Shown piece by piece: positions 55,611 to 64,000 of a stretch of 64,000 bases of DNA (positions within the stretch are counted from its first letter, which is position 1; every line of letters starts with the position of its first letter). Both the position numbers and the translations under genes were made by a program. Below the pieces are notes generated by a model. It saw only the letters and a list, made by a program, of their open reading frames with translations. It had not been told where the DNA came from and searched no databases. Location of the stretch: positions 17,335 to 81,334 of the forward strand of contig NZ_LZIS01000081.1 in NCBI RefSeq assembly GCF_001667015.1. Direction: 5' to 3'. Origin of the DNA: Mycobacterium sp. E3198 (GTDB taxonomy: Bacteria > Actinomycetota > Actinomycetes > Mycobacteriales > Mycobacteriaceae).

Positions 55611-57797
55611 TCAACCATTGGCGAGTGCGCGGTCAACGAGGGCGCCGACGACCGGCGCCAATTGCTGGCTGTATTCAAAGGTCACATGGTCCTGATCACG
55701 GTATGCCAGGGTGTTGCCGACGATGGCCGGGCAGCGTTCGGCGGCGCAGAACAGCTCGGTGAGGTCGGCGTATTGTCCGCCGCCGGCTTTGGTGGCGGCG
55801 GTCTCGGCCGCGATGCCGGGTTCGTTCACGGCCTTCGACGTGGGTGGTGAGCAGGCGCTCGCGTCATCGAGGTGGAGGGACAGGCAGAGGGGCACCACCG
55901 ATTGCGGATCCGGTATCGGCCCGAGCACGAGCACCTGGGCGCCAAAGCTGCGCAGCTGCTGCACTTCGCGGGTGAGGCTGGCGATCCACGCCGGATCATA
56001 GGAGGTGAAACCTGACGCCCAGCCGTAGCGGGCACCGTATCGCCGCATCATGCTGAGCACGACCAGTCGCGGGTGCTCGGCCCGCAACCGGTCGAGAAGC
56101 TGACCGCGCCAATGCTCACACTCCGTGTACTCGCGGCCGAACAGGGGGATCGCGATGGGCAGATCCATCGACGGGCAGTACCCCTTCGCGAGGGTCTCGA
56201 GCCGCCAGTGCCGCTGGTTGGCGACCTTCTCGAATGCCGGCTCCCACATCGCGGCATTCGAATCGCCGACCAGGGCCACCGTCGTCGACGAGGCGGTATC
56301 GCCCGTCGCGCACAGGGGTTGATCGACCAGGAGAATATCGCGCAGGCAGCCATGGGAGCCGAGTGGTCTTGTCTTGGCGTCGGCAAGCGGCGGATTCAGG
56401 TTCGAGGGGACGGCTTCGAGGTCGACGGACGCCGCGACCGCGGCCTGCACCTGCGCGAACGCCTGCCGCACCGCCGCGTCGTACGCGGTGATGTCGGAGC
56501 CCACGGGGGGAGCCGTTGTGGTGATGGTCAGCGCGGGCGCCGCCGCGCCACGGCCGACCGGGGTGGGCACCACGACCAGCAGCGCCACGCCCACACACAC
56601 CGCTATCGCGGTGGCGGCGGCGCCGAGTCCGAGACTGCGCGAGGCCGACCGGCGCACGGGACCGGCGAATCGCAGCGGGTTCTCGATGAAACGCAGGGTC
56701 AGCGCGGCCAGCCCGAGGGAGATCAGGATCGCGGCAATCCCCGGCCAGAGCGGGTGTCTCGGCCACGCCGCGGCGGGCATCGCCACCAGCAGCACCGGCC
56801 AGTGCCACAGGTACCACGAGTAGGACACCCGGCCGATCGCCCGCATGGGTCGCACGGCCAGCGCGCGGCCGCATCCCCGCGACGGTGCGGCGCAGCCGGC
56901 GGCGATCACCAGGGCCGCGCCCAACACGGGCAACAGCGCGGCGGTACCCGGATAGGGCGTGCTCCGGCCCAACCGGACACATGCCAGCAGGATCAGGGCC
57001 AGACCCCCCCACCCGGCGATCGCGGCGGGCAGGGGCGGGAGTCGGCGCCACTGGACGGCGGTGAGGGCCACCAGGCCGCCGACCGCCAACTCCCAGGCCC
57101 GGGTTGGCAAGGAAAAGAACGCCACCGGTGGTGCCAGGCGAGTGGCCAGCAGCGACACCGCAAACGACGCCACCGCGACCACCGCCAGGACCACCAGATA
57201 CGGGCGCTCCGAGGAGGCGGCACGGTCCCCGCCGCGACGTCGCGCACGGCGGATGAGCCAGGCCGTCACGATGATCAGCGCCGGCCACACCAGGTAAAAC
57301 TGCTCCTCGACGCCCAGCGACCAGTAGTGCTGAAATGGCGACGGCGGCATGTTGGTGGCGAGGTATTCGACGCCCTGCAGCATGAACCGGTAGTTGCTGA
57401 CGTACAGCGCGCTGGCGATGCCGTCTTCGATGATGCCCCGGGACAGCAACGCGGGGACCAGGGCAGCCGCGCCGACCATGATCACCACGCCGACCGTGGC
57501 AGACGCGGGCAGCAGTCGGCGGGCCCGCGCCCCATAGAAGCTCGCCAGCCGGACGGTGCCGGTGCGACTCGCTTCGCGCCAGAGCAGCCCGGTGATCAAA
57601 AAGCCCGAGATGACGAAGAAAACGTCCACGCCGACGAAGCCGCCACCCACGCCGGGAATTTCCGCGTGAAACAGGACGACCGCCACCACCGCAATGGCGC
57701 GCAGGCCCTCGATGTCGGGGCGGAATCCCGATTTTTCCGAGCGTCGATTCGGTACTGCCTGGGTAGGGCTAACGCTGTCGGCCGGGTGCAAGGTCAC
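55611..57797 (-). CDS. AT3-SGNH membrane acyltransferase, copy 2
   Basis: 728 residues, same layout as copy 1: PDIEGLRAIAVVAVVLFHA (His44), FFVISGFLITGLL, YWSLGVEEQFYLVWP, then SGNH domain with VALVGDSNAAMW (Ser ~511) and RDQDH (DxxH, ~701). Starts at GTG 57797. It lies 80 bp downstream of copy 3 and upstream of the epimerase gene on the same strand. The two adjacent paralogs share about the first 400 residues most closely. Confidence 0.9.
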   Translation of the reverse strand: MTLHPADSVSPTQAVPNRRSEKSGFRPDIEGLRAIAVVAVVLFHAEIPGVGGGFVGVDVFFVISGFLITGLLWREASRTGTVRLASFYGARARRLLPASATVGVVIMVGAAALVPALLSRGIIEDGIASALYVSNYRFMLQGVEYLATNMPPSPFQHYWSLGVEEQFYLVWPALIIVTAWLIRRARRRGGDRAASSERPYLVVLAVVAVASFAVSLLATRLAPPVAFFSLPTRAWELAVGGLVALTAVQWRRLPPLPAAIAGWGGLALILLACVRLGRSTPYPGTAALLPVLGAALVIAAGCAAPSRGCGRALAVRPMRAIGRVSYSWYLWHWPVLLVAMPAAAWPRHPLWPGIAAILISLGLAALTLRFIENPLRFAGPVRRSASRSLGLGAAATAIAVCVGVALLVVVPTPVGRGAAAPALTITTTAPPVGSDITAYDAAVRQAFAQVQAAVAASVDLEAVPSNLNPPLADAKTRPLGSHGCLRDILLVDQPLCATGDTASSTTVALVGDSNAAMWEPAFEKVANQRHWRLETLAKGYCPSMDLPIAIPLFGREYTECEHWRGQLLDRLRAEHPRLVVLSMMRRYGARYGWASGFTSYDPAWIASLTREVQQLRSFGAQVLVLGPIPDPQSVVPLCLSLHLDDASACSPPTSKAVNEPGIAAETAATKAGGGQYADLTELFCAAERCPAIVGNTLAYRDQDHVTFEYSQQLAPVVGALVDRALANG

Positions 57798-57833
57798 CTA
57801 CCTGGGAAGCGGACGGGTCCGTCGAGTCGAGGC

Positions 57834-57854
57834 ATTATCACACACCTGCCAAAC
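57834..57854 (-). promoter_or_regulatory. Promoter of acyltransferase copy 2
   Basis: Minus-strand GATAAT at 57834-57839 ends 37 bases upstream of the GTG. Immediately upstream lies the imperfect inverted repeat CCTGTTTGGCAGG, also found at copy 3. Despite the short gap to copy 3 this gene therefore probably has its own promoter. Confidence 0.6.
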
Positions 57855-57877
57855 AGGGCTGGATGGATTGCACGATG

Positions 57878-60070
57878 TCAGCCGTGGGCGAGCGCGCTGT
57901 CGGCCAGCGCCCCGATTGCCGGGGCCAACGTTCGGGCGTATTCGACAGTGATGTGATTGCCGTCGAAGTACACCAAGGTGTTGCCGACGATGTCCGGGCA
58001 GCGGTCGGCGGTGCAGAACAGCGGGACGACGTCGGCGTATCGTCCGCCGGCGGCTTCGGTGGCGGCGGATTCCGCTGCGATGCCGGACGCGCTGACCGCC
58101 GTCGATATTGGCGACGAGCACGCCGCCGCGTCGTCGAGGTGCGCGGACAAGCAGATCGGCGCCGCCATGCGCGGGTTCGGGGTCGGCCCGAGCACCAGCA
58201 CCTGCGCGCCGGTGCGGCGAAGTTGCTGCACCAGTCGGGCCAGGCCTTCGTTCCACACCGGGTCGAAGGATCTGAAGCCCGGCGTGTAGCCGTGCCCGAA
58301 GCCATAGCCCCGGTACATGCTCACCACGACCAGCTTCGGGTGCTCGGCCTGCAGCCGCGCGAGGATCTGAGCGCGCCACTGCTCGCACATGGCGTTGGAC
58401 ACCGCGCGACGGATGCTGTCGGTGATCGGCAGGTCCATCGGTGTGCAGGCTCCCTTTCCCAGGGTCTCCAGCCGCCAGTGCCGCTGCGCGGCGATCTGCT
58501 GGAACGCCGGGCTCCACATCGTGGCATGGGAATCGCCGAGCAGGGCCACCATCGTCGTCGATGCGGTATCGCCCGTCGCGCACTCGGGTTGTCCAGCGTC
58601 GGTCAGATTGCGCAGGCAGCCGTTCTGGAACTCGGCCTTATATTCGGCGGCCGCGCCGGCGAGCGGTGGGCTGAGGTTCGACGGGACGGCTTGGAGGTCG
58701 GCCGACGCCACGACCGCGGCCTGCACCTGTGCGAACGTCTGCTGCACCGCCGCGTCGTAGGCGTTGCGAGGGGAACCTGGGGCAGGCGGCGTTGCGGTGA
58801 TGGACAGCGCCGCGACGGCCGGGCCGTGTCCTACCGGCACGGGGATCGAGCCCAGCAGCGCCACGCCGACGGCGACCGCCATCGCGGTGGCGGCGCCGCC
58901 GACCGCGAGGCTGGCCAGGGCGGAGCCTCGGATGGGAGCGGCGAACCGCAGGGGGTTCTCGAGGAACCGCAGGGTGAGAACCGCCAGCCCACCGGAGACG
59001 AGGACCGCTGCCAACCTGCCGGTCAGACCGAGGGGGTGGCCCAGCAACGGCGCCGCGAGCACCATCACCGGCCAGTGCCACAGGTACCAGGAGTAGGACA
59101 CCCGGCCGATCGCCTGCATCGGCCGCACTGCCAGGGCGCGGCCGCATCCCTGCGCCGGCGCGGAGCAGCCGGCGGCGATCACCAGCGCCGCACCCAGCAC
59201 GGGCAACAGCGCGGCGACTCCCGGATACGGCGTGGCCGGGCCCAACCACGTGCAGGCCAGCAAGATCAGGGCCAGCCCCGCCCAGCCGCTCACCGCGGCG
59301 GTCCGTGGGGCCAGCCGGCGCCACCGCCCGGCGGTCAGGGCCAGCAGACCGCCGGCGGCCAGCTGCCAGGCGCGGGTGGGCAGCGAAAAGAACGCCACAA
59401 AAGGCGCCACGTAGGTGACCGCCAGCGACAGCGCGAACGACGTGGCCGCGACGAGCGCCAGGACCACCAGATACGGGCGCTTGGAGGAGGTCGCCTCGGT
59501 CCTGGTGCGCCGCCGCACCAGCCGGATGAGCCAGGCCGTACCGATGATCAGCGCCGGCCACACCAGGTAGAACTGCTCCTCGACCCCCAACGACCAGTAG
59601 TGCTGGAAAGGCGATGCCGCCCTCGACGCGGCGAAGTAGTCGACCTGTTGCGCAATGAACCAGTAGTTGCCGACGTAGAGCGCGCACGCGATGCCGTCAT
59701 CGATGACCAGTGGGGACTGCAGCGGGGGTAGCAGCGCAGCCGAGGCGATCATGGTGATCACGCCGACCGCGGCGGACGCCGGCAGCAGTCGGCGGGCCCG
59801 CGCGCCGTAGAAGCGGCGCAGCCGGACAGTGCCGGCGGCGTTCGCCTCGCGCCAGAGCAGTCCGGTGATCAAAAAGCCCGAGATGACGAAGAACACGTCC
59901 ACTCCGACGAACCCGCCACCGACCCCCGGCACGTCCGCGTGGAACAGAACAACGGCCAGCACCGCGACGGCGCGCAGGCCCTCGATGTCTGGGCGGAAGC
60001 CCGTCTTTGCCGAGCGGCGACCCGTTACTGCTTCGGTAGGGCTAACACTGTCGGCCGGGTGCAAGGTCAC
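57878..60070 (-). CDS. AT3-SGNH membrane acyltransferase, copy 3
   Basis: 730 residues, same layout: PDIEGLRAVAVLAVVLFHA (His44), membrane domain to ~390, SGNH domain with VALLGDSHATMW (Ser ~512) and DGNHITVEYA (DxxH, ~703-706). GTG start at 60070. It is nearest of the three to the PKS end of the island, 84 bp downstream of the polytopic membrane protein. Probably O-acylates a different hydroxyl from copies 1 and 2. Confidence 0.9.
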   Translation of the reverse strand: MTLHPADSVSPTEAVTGRRSAKTGFRPDIEGLRAVAVLAVVLFHADVPGVGGGFVGVDVFFVISGFLITGLLWREANAAGTVRLRRFYGARARRLLPASAAVGVITMIASAALLPPLQSPLVIDDGIACALYVGNYWFIAQQVDYFAASRAASPFQHYWSLGVEEQFYLVWPALIIGTAWLIRLVRRRTRTEATSSKRPYLVVLALVAATSFALSLAVTYVAPFVAFFSLPTRAWQLAAGGLLALTAGRWRRLAPRTAAVSGWAGLALILLACTWLGPATPYPGVAALLPVLGAALVIAAGCSAPAQGCGRALAVRPMQAIGRVSYSWYLWHWPVMVLAAPLLGHPLGLTGRLAAVLVSGGLAVLTLRFLENPLRFAAPIRGSALASLAVGGAATAMAVAVGVALLGSIPVPVGHGPAVAALSITATPPAPGSPRNAYDAAVQQTFAQVQAAVVASADLQAVPSNLSPPLAGAAAEYKAEFQNGCLRNLTDAGQPECATGDTASTTMVALLGDSHATMWSPAFQQIAAQRHWRLETLGKGACTPMDLPITDSIRRAVSNAMCEQWRAQILARLQAEHPKLVVVSMYRGYGFGHGYTPGFRSFDPVWNEGLARLVQQLRRTGAQVLVLGPTPNPRMAAPICLSAHLDDAAACSSPISTAVSASGIAAESAATEAAGGRYADVVPLFCTADRCPDIVGNTLVYFDGNHITVEYARTLAPAIGALADSALAHG

Positions 60071-60106
60071 CTACCTGAGATGCAGACGAACTCGTAGGGT
60101 CGAGGA

Positions 60107-60131
60107 ATTATCACACACCTGTCAAACAGGC
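60107..60131 (-). promoter_or_regulatory. Promoter of acyltransferase copy 3
   Basis: Minus-strand GTGTGTGATAAT (GATAAT at 60107-60112) ends 37 bases before the GTG. Upstream is a perfect inverted repeat CCTGTTTGACAGG (arms CCTGT and ACAGG), possibly an operator overlapping the -10 region. Confidence 0.6.
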
Positions 60132-60153
60132 CGGAGCGATTAATCCGAGGCGA

Positions 60154-61473
60154 TCAGGGGCAGATCCCCACCCACATCGGGTCATCCACCAGCTGCGAGC
60201 AGCGGGTGACCAGACCCCGCACCGACTGCTCGGTGTTGATCGCAGCGAGGATTTGGGACAGGGCGAAAAAGACGATCGCGGCTGCGAACCAGACCCGGGT
60301 CCCTCTGGTGGCCGATCGGGTGGATTCAGGTTGGCGGCTCGCGTAAAGCAGATAAACCACGCCCACGTCGAACGAGATTGCTATCCACCATCGGGTCCAA
60401 TCGGCCGAGGTTGCGAAAACCGGAAGCAACAACAGCGCCGCCAGGGTTATCCACGGAAGCCATCCCCGCAAGGCTTGGCGAAATCGTCCGAGGGGCGCGC
60501 CCGAAATGCCCCTGATGGCAAGCAGCGTCACCGCGAGGATCACGATCCCTGCCATTGTCGACATGATCAAAGGGGCCCAACCAATCTGGTTGGGTCCGAT
60601 GAACGGAGTCTTTCGTGTCGTGACCGTGATAAAGCGACAAGTCCAGTCGTGGTAGTCCACGTAGGCGTGTTCGCCGGTGGGGGTCGGACCGGGCGCCCAG
60701 CGAATGGCCCCGTGCGGCAACCGAGCGCATTGCGACGACACGTCTCGCTGTCGCAGCAACGCTATCGCCGATGCGACGACCAACCCCGGCGCCACGGCGA
60801 GTAGTGCGCTCATACGCCGGATTTTGGCGGAACTGCGCGCCAGCACCACGATCGCCAGGATCGCGCCGAGCGCCAGCAGAAACGGAACCGCCTCGTGGAT
60901 CAGCGTCAGCACCGCGATCACCGTGCCGTAAATGCCGCTCGCGACTGGCAGCGATCGGTCCCTTCTCCCCGAGGCGAGCACCACCGCGAACGCCGCCAGC
61001 GCCGCCTCACCAAGAAGGTCGGGCGTCGGTAAAACCAGGGCGTGCACAAAGCCCAACGGCAGCACCGGGGTGAGCAGCGCCAGCATCAGCCGGCGTTCGG
61101 AGCGGCCGAATCTGACCGCCACCGTCCACGCCACCGCCGCGATGCCGACTCCGAACAGCGTCGGCACCAGCCAGCGCAGCACCACTAGGCCCGTGAAGTA
61201 GAGGTCAGCGGGAAACAGGTTCAGGATCTCGCCGCCGAGCCCCCGCCTGGCGAAGCCCTGGCTGTAATCGACGGCGTAGTAAGGGAAAAACTGCAAATTG
61301 GGTTCGTACACGCTCGCGAAAACGACCCAACACGCCAAATAGAGCAGCACGAGAAGTCCGACGGTCGCGTAGCCGAGTCGGCGCCGGGTACTCGGCTCGT
61401 CCGACGGCGGAGCCGCTGGTGGTTCTTCGGTTACGACCGGACGACCGCTACCAAATTCTGCTTCAGGACTCAT
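60154..61473 (-). CDS. Polytopic membrane protein, possible GT-C type glycosyltransferase
   Basis: About 439 residues from ATG 61473 (AAGGG precedes it; an in-frame extension to 61536 is possible). Around ten hydrophobic helices, a first loop with YYAVDYSQGFARRGLGGEIL (~75-95), and a soluble loop with two cysteines (QCARLPHG; DWTCRF) between helices. The layout, with an acidic/aromatic first loop, recalls GT-C enzymes that use polyprenyl-phosphate sugars, but no diagnostic motif is certain. It follows the PKS gene by 43 bp, in the same direction. Confidence 0.75.
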   Translation of the reverse strand: MSPEAEFGSGRPVVTEEPPAAPPSDEPSTRRRLGYATVGLLVLLYLACWVVFASVYEPNLQFFPYYAVDYSQGFARRGLGGEILNLFPADLYFTGLVVLRWLVPTLFGVGIAAVAWTVAVRFGRSERRLMLALLTPVLPLGFVHALVLPTPDLLGEAALAAFAVVLASGRRDRSLPVASGIYGTVIAVLTLIHEAVPFLLALGAILAIVVLARSSAKIRRMSALLAVAPGLVVASAIALLRQRDVSSQCARLPHGAIRWAPGPTPTGEHAYVDYHDWTCRFITVTTRKTPFIGPNQIGWAPLIMSTMAGIVILAVTLLAIRGISGAPLGRFRQALRGWLPWITLAALLLLPVFATSADWTRWWIAISFDVGVVYLLYASRQPESTRSATRGTRVWFAAAIVFFALSQILAAINTEQSVRGLVTRCSQLVDDPMWVGICP

Positions 61474-61516
61474 GCCGCGGCCCTTGACAAGGGACTGGCC
61501 GCACGAAAGGTCAAGG

Positions 61517-64000
61517 TTAGCAATCGATTTCTGCAATCAGATCGAATTCGGCGAACGTACGCGACACCATTTCCCTCAGCTCATCTTGGGTATTTTGCCG
61601 GCCGAGAACATATGCGGAGATTCGGAAGAAGATCTTCCCGCGGCTGCGTCCCGAACCCACGAAGAGTTGTCCACCGATGTGCTCGAGGGTGCTCTTCTTG
61701 ATGTCGGGTTCGACGGATCTCATGTACGCGTAGTCGGCGTCGGTGCCGTCGGGGCGGTTCACGGCCGGGGGCAGGTCACCGACATTGGAGACGGTGACCG
61801 GTTGGCTGGCGCCGCCCGCCGCCAGCGCTGCCAGCCGTCTGTTCAACCGTCTCGGCACCAGCGGCGCCAGTGGGAATGTCGACAGATACTCCTCGTCGGG
61901 GTTCTTCATCGCCGCGAGGATGGCTCGCGTGATCTTGGCGTGGGTGTCCCCGAGGTCCGTCGCCGCGTGGGTCGGGTCGACCGCGACGTCGACCACGGTG
62001 AGCGCGTTGCCGCGGGTGTCGTTCTCGGTCCGCAAGGTCACCGGGAATCGTAGGGTGACCGTTCCGTCGTGGTGAACGCGGCCCGCCCGCACGGCGAGCC
62101 TGCCCGCGACCGCTGCCACGAGCGAGTTGCTGCTCGCTCCAAGACTTTTCGCGCGAGCGTCCCATTCCGTCAGGTCGACGAACGCGGTCAGGGCAGGCAC
62201 CGCGACCACCTCATCGCTGTCGACGGTCCGGGGGGGAGGTGGTGCCGCCGTGATCGACGACGTGAATTGCTTGCGGTCGGCCCAGATTTTCCCGGCCGCT
62301 GAGGCGAAGGCCCTGCCTATCGCGGGCAGTTCCTTGGCGGTTTGGCGGAGGTCCTCACGCACCGCGCGCCTGCGGGTACGCGATCCCGCGGGCAGATAAC
62401 CGAAGTCGCGCTTCCTGCCCTCCGCGGCATCGGCGATGGCCTGGCCGAGCCCGATCCCGTCGACGAGCGTATGCGAAACCACCAGGCTGATCGCCGCGCC
62501 GCCGTCCTCGAGCGGAAGCACCCCGAGATGCCAGCCGGGGCCCCACTCGGGATCAATGGGCAGCCGCGCCCGCTCGTCGAGCCAGGCGCTCACGTCGGCG
62601 CGCGGCCGCGGCCTGACGGCGATGTCGAGGTCCACCGATTCCGGGGCAAGGACCCAGCGATCCCGCGCGAACCCCAACGGAGACCGTTCGATCCTGCGCC
62701 CCAGCAAGCCGCATCCGAGGTTGCGGTGAAACCGCCGTAACGCATCGACATCGACGGGATGGTCATAGAGCCAAGTGAACTGGGTCAGCGTGTCGTGCAC
62801 CGCTCGCATCGCGAGAAATATCGCTTGATCCACGTACGCGAGCCTGTTGTCCACCGGCGCAACGCCATTCGTGCTGACCTGAGCCGCCGGGACGGCCGGC
62901 GCGGCGGTGTCGGTGAGTAGGTCGGCCAGATGGGCGGCGAGCGCGGCGGGCGTGGGGTGGTCGAGGGCCGCGGTCGCCGGCAGGGCCAGGCCGGTGTGTT
63001 GATTGAGGGTGTTGCGCAGCTCCAGCGCGGTCAGCGAGTCGATGCCGAGGTCCTTGAACGGGCGATCGGGATCGAGGGCCGCCGGATCCGGGTGGGCCAA
63101 CACGGTGGCGGTGGTGGTGGTGACCATCGCGGTGAGAGCGCGGAGTTGCTGTTCGGGGGTCTGCGTGGCCAGCTGAGCCCGCAGGCTGCGGGCGCTGGCT
63201 GCGCTGGCGCGGGGGCGGCTGGTGGTCAGCGTCGACAAGATCGAGGGCAGGGCGCCGTTGCGTGCTTGGCGGCTCAACGCGGCGACGTTGAAGGGGCTGG
63301 CCAGCAGGTTGGGCCGTTGACTGCTGAGTGCGGCGTCGAACAGGGCGAGTCCGTGTTCGTTGGTGATGGGGGTCAGGCCGGTGCGGGCCAGGCGGGTCAG
63401 GTCGGCGGTGGTGAGGTGGGCGGTCATCCCGGACGGGGTCTGCCAGTAGCCCCAGGCGACGCTGGTGGCCGCGCGTTGGGTGTGGTGGCGGCGGACGGCC
63501 AGCGCGTCCAGGAAGGCATTGGCCGCAGCGTAATTGGCCTGCCCGGGGCTGCCCAGGGTGCCCGCGGCCGAAGAGAACACCACGAACGCGGCCAGCTCGC
63601 GGTCGGCGGTGAGGCGATCCAGATGCCAGGCGGCGTCGGCCTTCGCAATCAACACCGCATCGAGTTGGTCGGCGGTCATGTCGCTCACCGCGGCGTCGTC
63701 CAGGACGCCGGCGGCGTGGACGACGGCGGTCAAGGGATGCTGAGGAGCAACGCTGTCCAGCACGGCGCTCAGGTCGGTGGAGTTGGCGGTGTCGCAGGCG
63801 GTGATGGTGACGTGAGCGCCCAGCTGGGTCAGGCGCTCCTGAAGTTCCGCCGCACCAGACGCGGCCGGGCCGCGGCGCGACAACAGCAGTAGATGCTTGA
63901 CGCCGTACCGGGTCACGAGGTGCTCGGCGAACAGCGCGCCCAGCATGCCGGTGCCGCCGGTGATCAGCGCGGTGCCCTCGGGCTCCAGCACCGGTTGCGG
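61517..64000 (-). CDS. Polyketide synthase (KR-ACP) fused to PapA/condensation-type acyltransferase, C-terminal part
   Basis: At least 824 codons, open at the right edge (5' part missing). Ketoreductase (~1-240) with TGGTGMLG, a B-type LDD in HAAGVLDDA and the catalytic-site ANYAAANAFLDALA. Acyl carrier protein (~265-350) with the phosphopantetheine Ser in LGIDSLTALELR (~318). After a short Pro/Ala linker comes a ~440-residue domain (~385-824) with the condensation motif SHTLVDGIGLG (HxxxD, ~506) and a VSNVGDLPP segment, as in PapA and WS/DGAT acyltransferases. No stop or frameshift separates the parts. The last domain probably releases the chain as an ester. Mycobacterial Pap proteins are normally separate genes, so the fusion is unusual. 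Confidence 0.85.
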   Translation of the reverse strand, partial: PQPVLEPEGTALITGGTGMLGALFAEHLVTRYGVKHLLLLSRRGPAASGAAELQERLTQLGAHVTITACDTANSTDLSAVLDSVAPQHPLTAVVHAAGVLDDAAVSDMTADQLDAVLIAKADAAWHLDRLTADRELAAFVVFSSAAGTLGSPGQANYAAANAFLDALAVRRHHTQRAATSVAWGYWQTPSGMTAHLTTADLTRLARTGLTPITNEHGLALFDAALSSQRPNLLASPFNVAALSRQARNGALPSILSTLTTSRPRASAASARSLRAQLATQTPEQQLRALTAMVTTTTATVLAHPDPAALDPDRPFKDLGIDSLTALELRNTLNQHTGLALPATAALDHPTPAALAAHLADLLTDTAAPAVPAAQVSTNGVAPVDNRLAYVDQAIFLAMRAVHDTLTQFTWLYDHPVDVDALRRFHRNLGCGLLGRRIERSPLGFARDRWVLAPESVDLDIAVRPRPRADVSAWLDERARLPIDPEWGPGWHLGVLPLEDGGAAISLVVSHTLVDGIGLGQAIADAAEGRKRDFGYLPAGSRTRRRAVREDLRQTAKELPAIGRAFASAAGKIWADRKQFTSSITAAPPPPRTVDSDEVVAVPALTAFVDLTEWDARAKSLGASSNSLVAAVAGRLAVRAGRVHHDGTVTLRFPVTLRTENDTRGNALTVVDVAVDPTHAATDLGDTHAKITRAILAAMKNPDEEYLSTFPLAPLVPRRLNRRLAALAAGGASQPVTVSNVGDLPPAVNRPDGTDADYAYMRSVEPDIKKSTLEHIGGQLFVGSGRSRGKIFFRISAYVLGRQNTQDELREMVSRTFAEFDLIAEIDC

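Noticed and set aside
20767..64000. Glycopeptidolipid locus in the strict sense
   Set aside because: No NRPS (mps1/mps2), MbtH or Gap gene is in the window. Similar transporters and glycosyltransferases alone do not prove a lipopeptide product.
1..64000. tRNA, rRNA genes and complete insertion sequences
   Set aside because: I looked for cloverleaf-like arms, conserved rRNA blocks and transposase genes with terminal repeats and recognised none. A dedicated search could still find a small RNA.

Overview
The window is high-GC actinobacterial DNA from a Mycobacterium, most likely a slow grower. It carries PE and PE_PGRS proteins, MmpS/MmpL transporters, a FadD/PlsB1 pair, the treX-treY-treZ operon, a RipD-like protein with its catalytic residues lost, and several paralogous Rv1524/Rv1526c-type glycosyltransferases. 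A PE_PGRS protein argues against a typical M. avium complex member, because that complex is generally considered to lack PE_PGRS genes. The species cannot be named from the sequence alone.

Region 1 (1-20.7 kb) is a conserved chromosomal backbone. Its order matches M. tuberculosis Rv1550-Rv1568: fadD11-like, plsB1, deazaflavin-type nitroreductase (Rv1558-like), ilvA, then treZ, treY and treX on the minus strand, an AT3 acyltransferase (Rv1565c-like), ripD, a small membrane protein (Rv1567c-like) and bioA. A block at 4.7-9.1 kb lies between ilvA and treZ: a PAP2 phosphatase, a flavin split-barrel protein divergent from a MocR-type regulator, a Mug DNA glycosylase and a SAM methyltransferase.

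Region 2 (about 20.7-64 kb) replaces the bioF1/bioD genes that follow bioA in M. tuberculosis. It is a dense accessory island for making, decorating and exporting a surface glycolipid. Export genes are a PE protein, an MmpS-MmpL-MmpL operon and a three-gene DrrABC-type ABC exporter. Sugar-transfer genes are four UGT-like glycosyltransferases and one GT4 enzyme. Sugar-building and tailoring genes are an NDP-sugar dehydrogenase, two NDP-sugar epimerase/dehydratase-like enzymes, a Gfo/Idh oxidoreductase, two near-identical GMC oxidoreductases, two methyltransferases, a sulfotransferase-like protein and an alpha/beta hydrolase. Acylation genes are three AT3-SGNH acyltransferase paralogs, a polytopic membrane protein and, at the right edge, a polyketide synthase whose last module is fused to a PapA/condensation-type acyltransferase domain.

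By family, the PKS would build and esterify a lipid, the glycosyltransferases would add sugars, the methyl-, acyl- and perhaps sulfo-transferases would decorate them, and MmpL and Drr proteins would move the product across the membrane. The toolkit resembles the known glycopeptidolipid and lipooligosaccharide loci, but no peptide synthetase is present in the window and the combination matches neither one that I know. The product is therefore inferred, not established.

The island has grown by duplication: four glycosyltransferases, two GMC oxidoreductases with a shared upstream segment, three acyltransferases with a shared promoter, two MmpLs, and remnants of a Gfo/Idh gene and of an inverted PGRS segment. 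A stretch at about 37.2-41.3 kb looks lower in GC by eye and may have a different origin.
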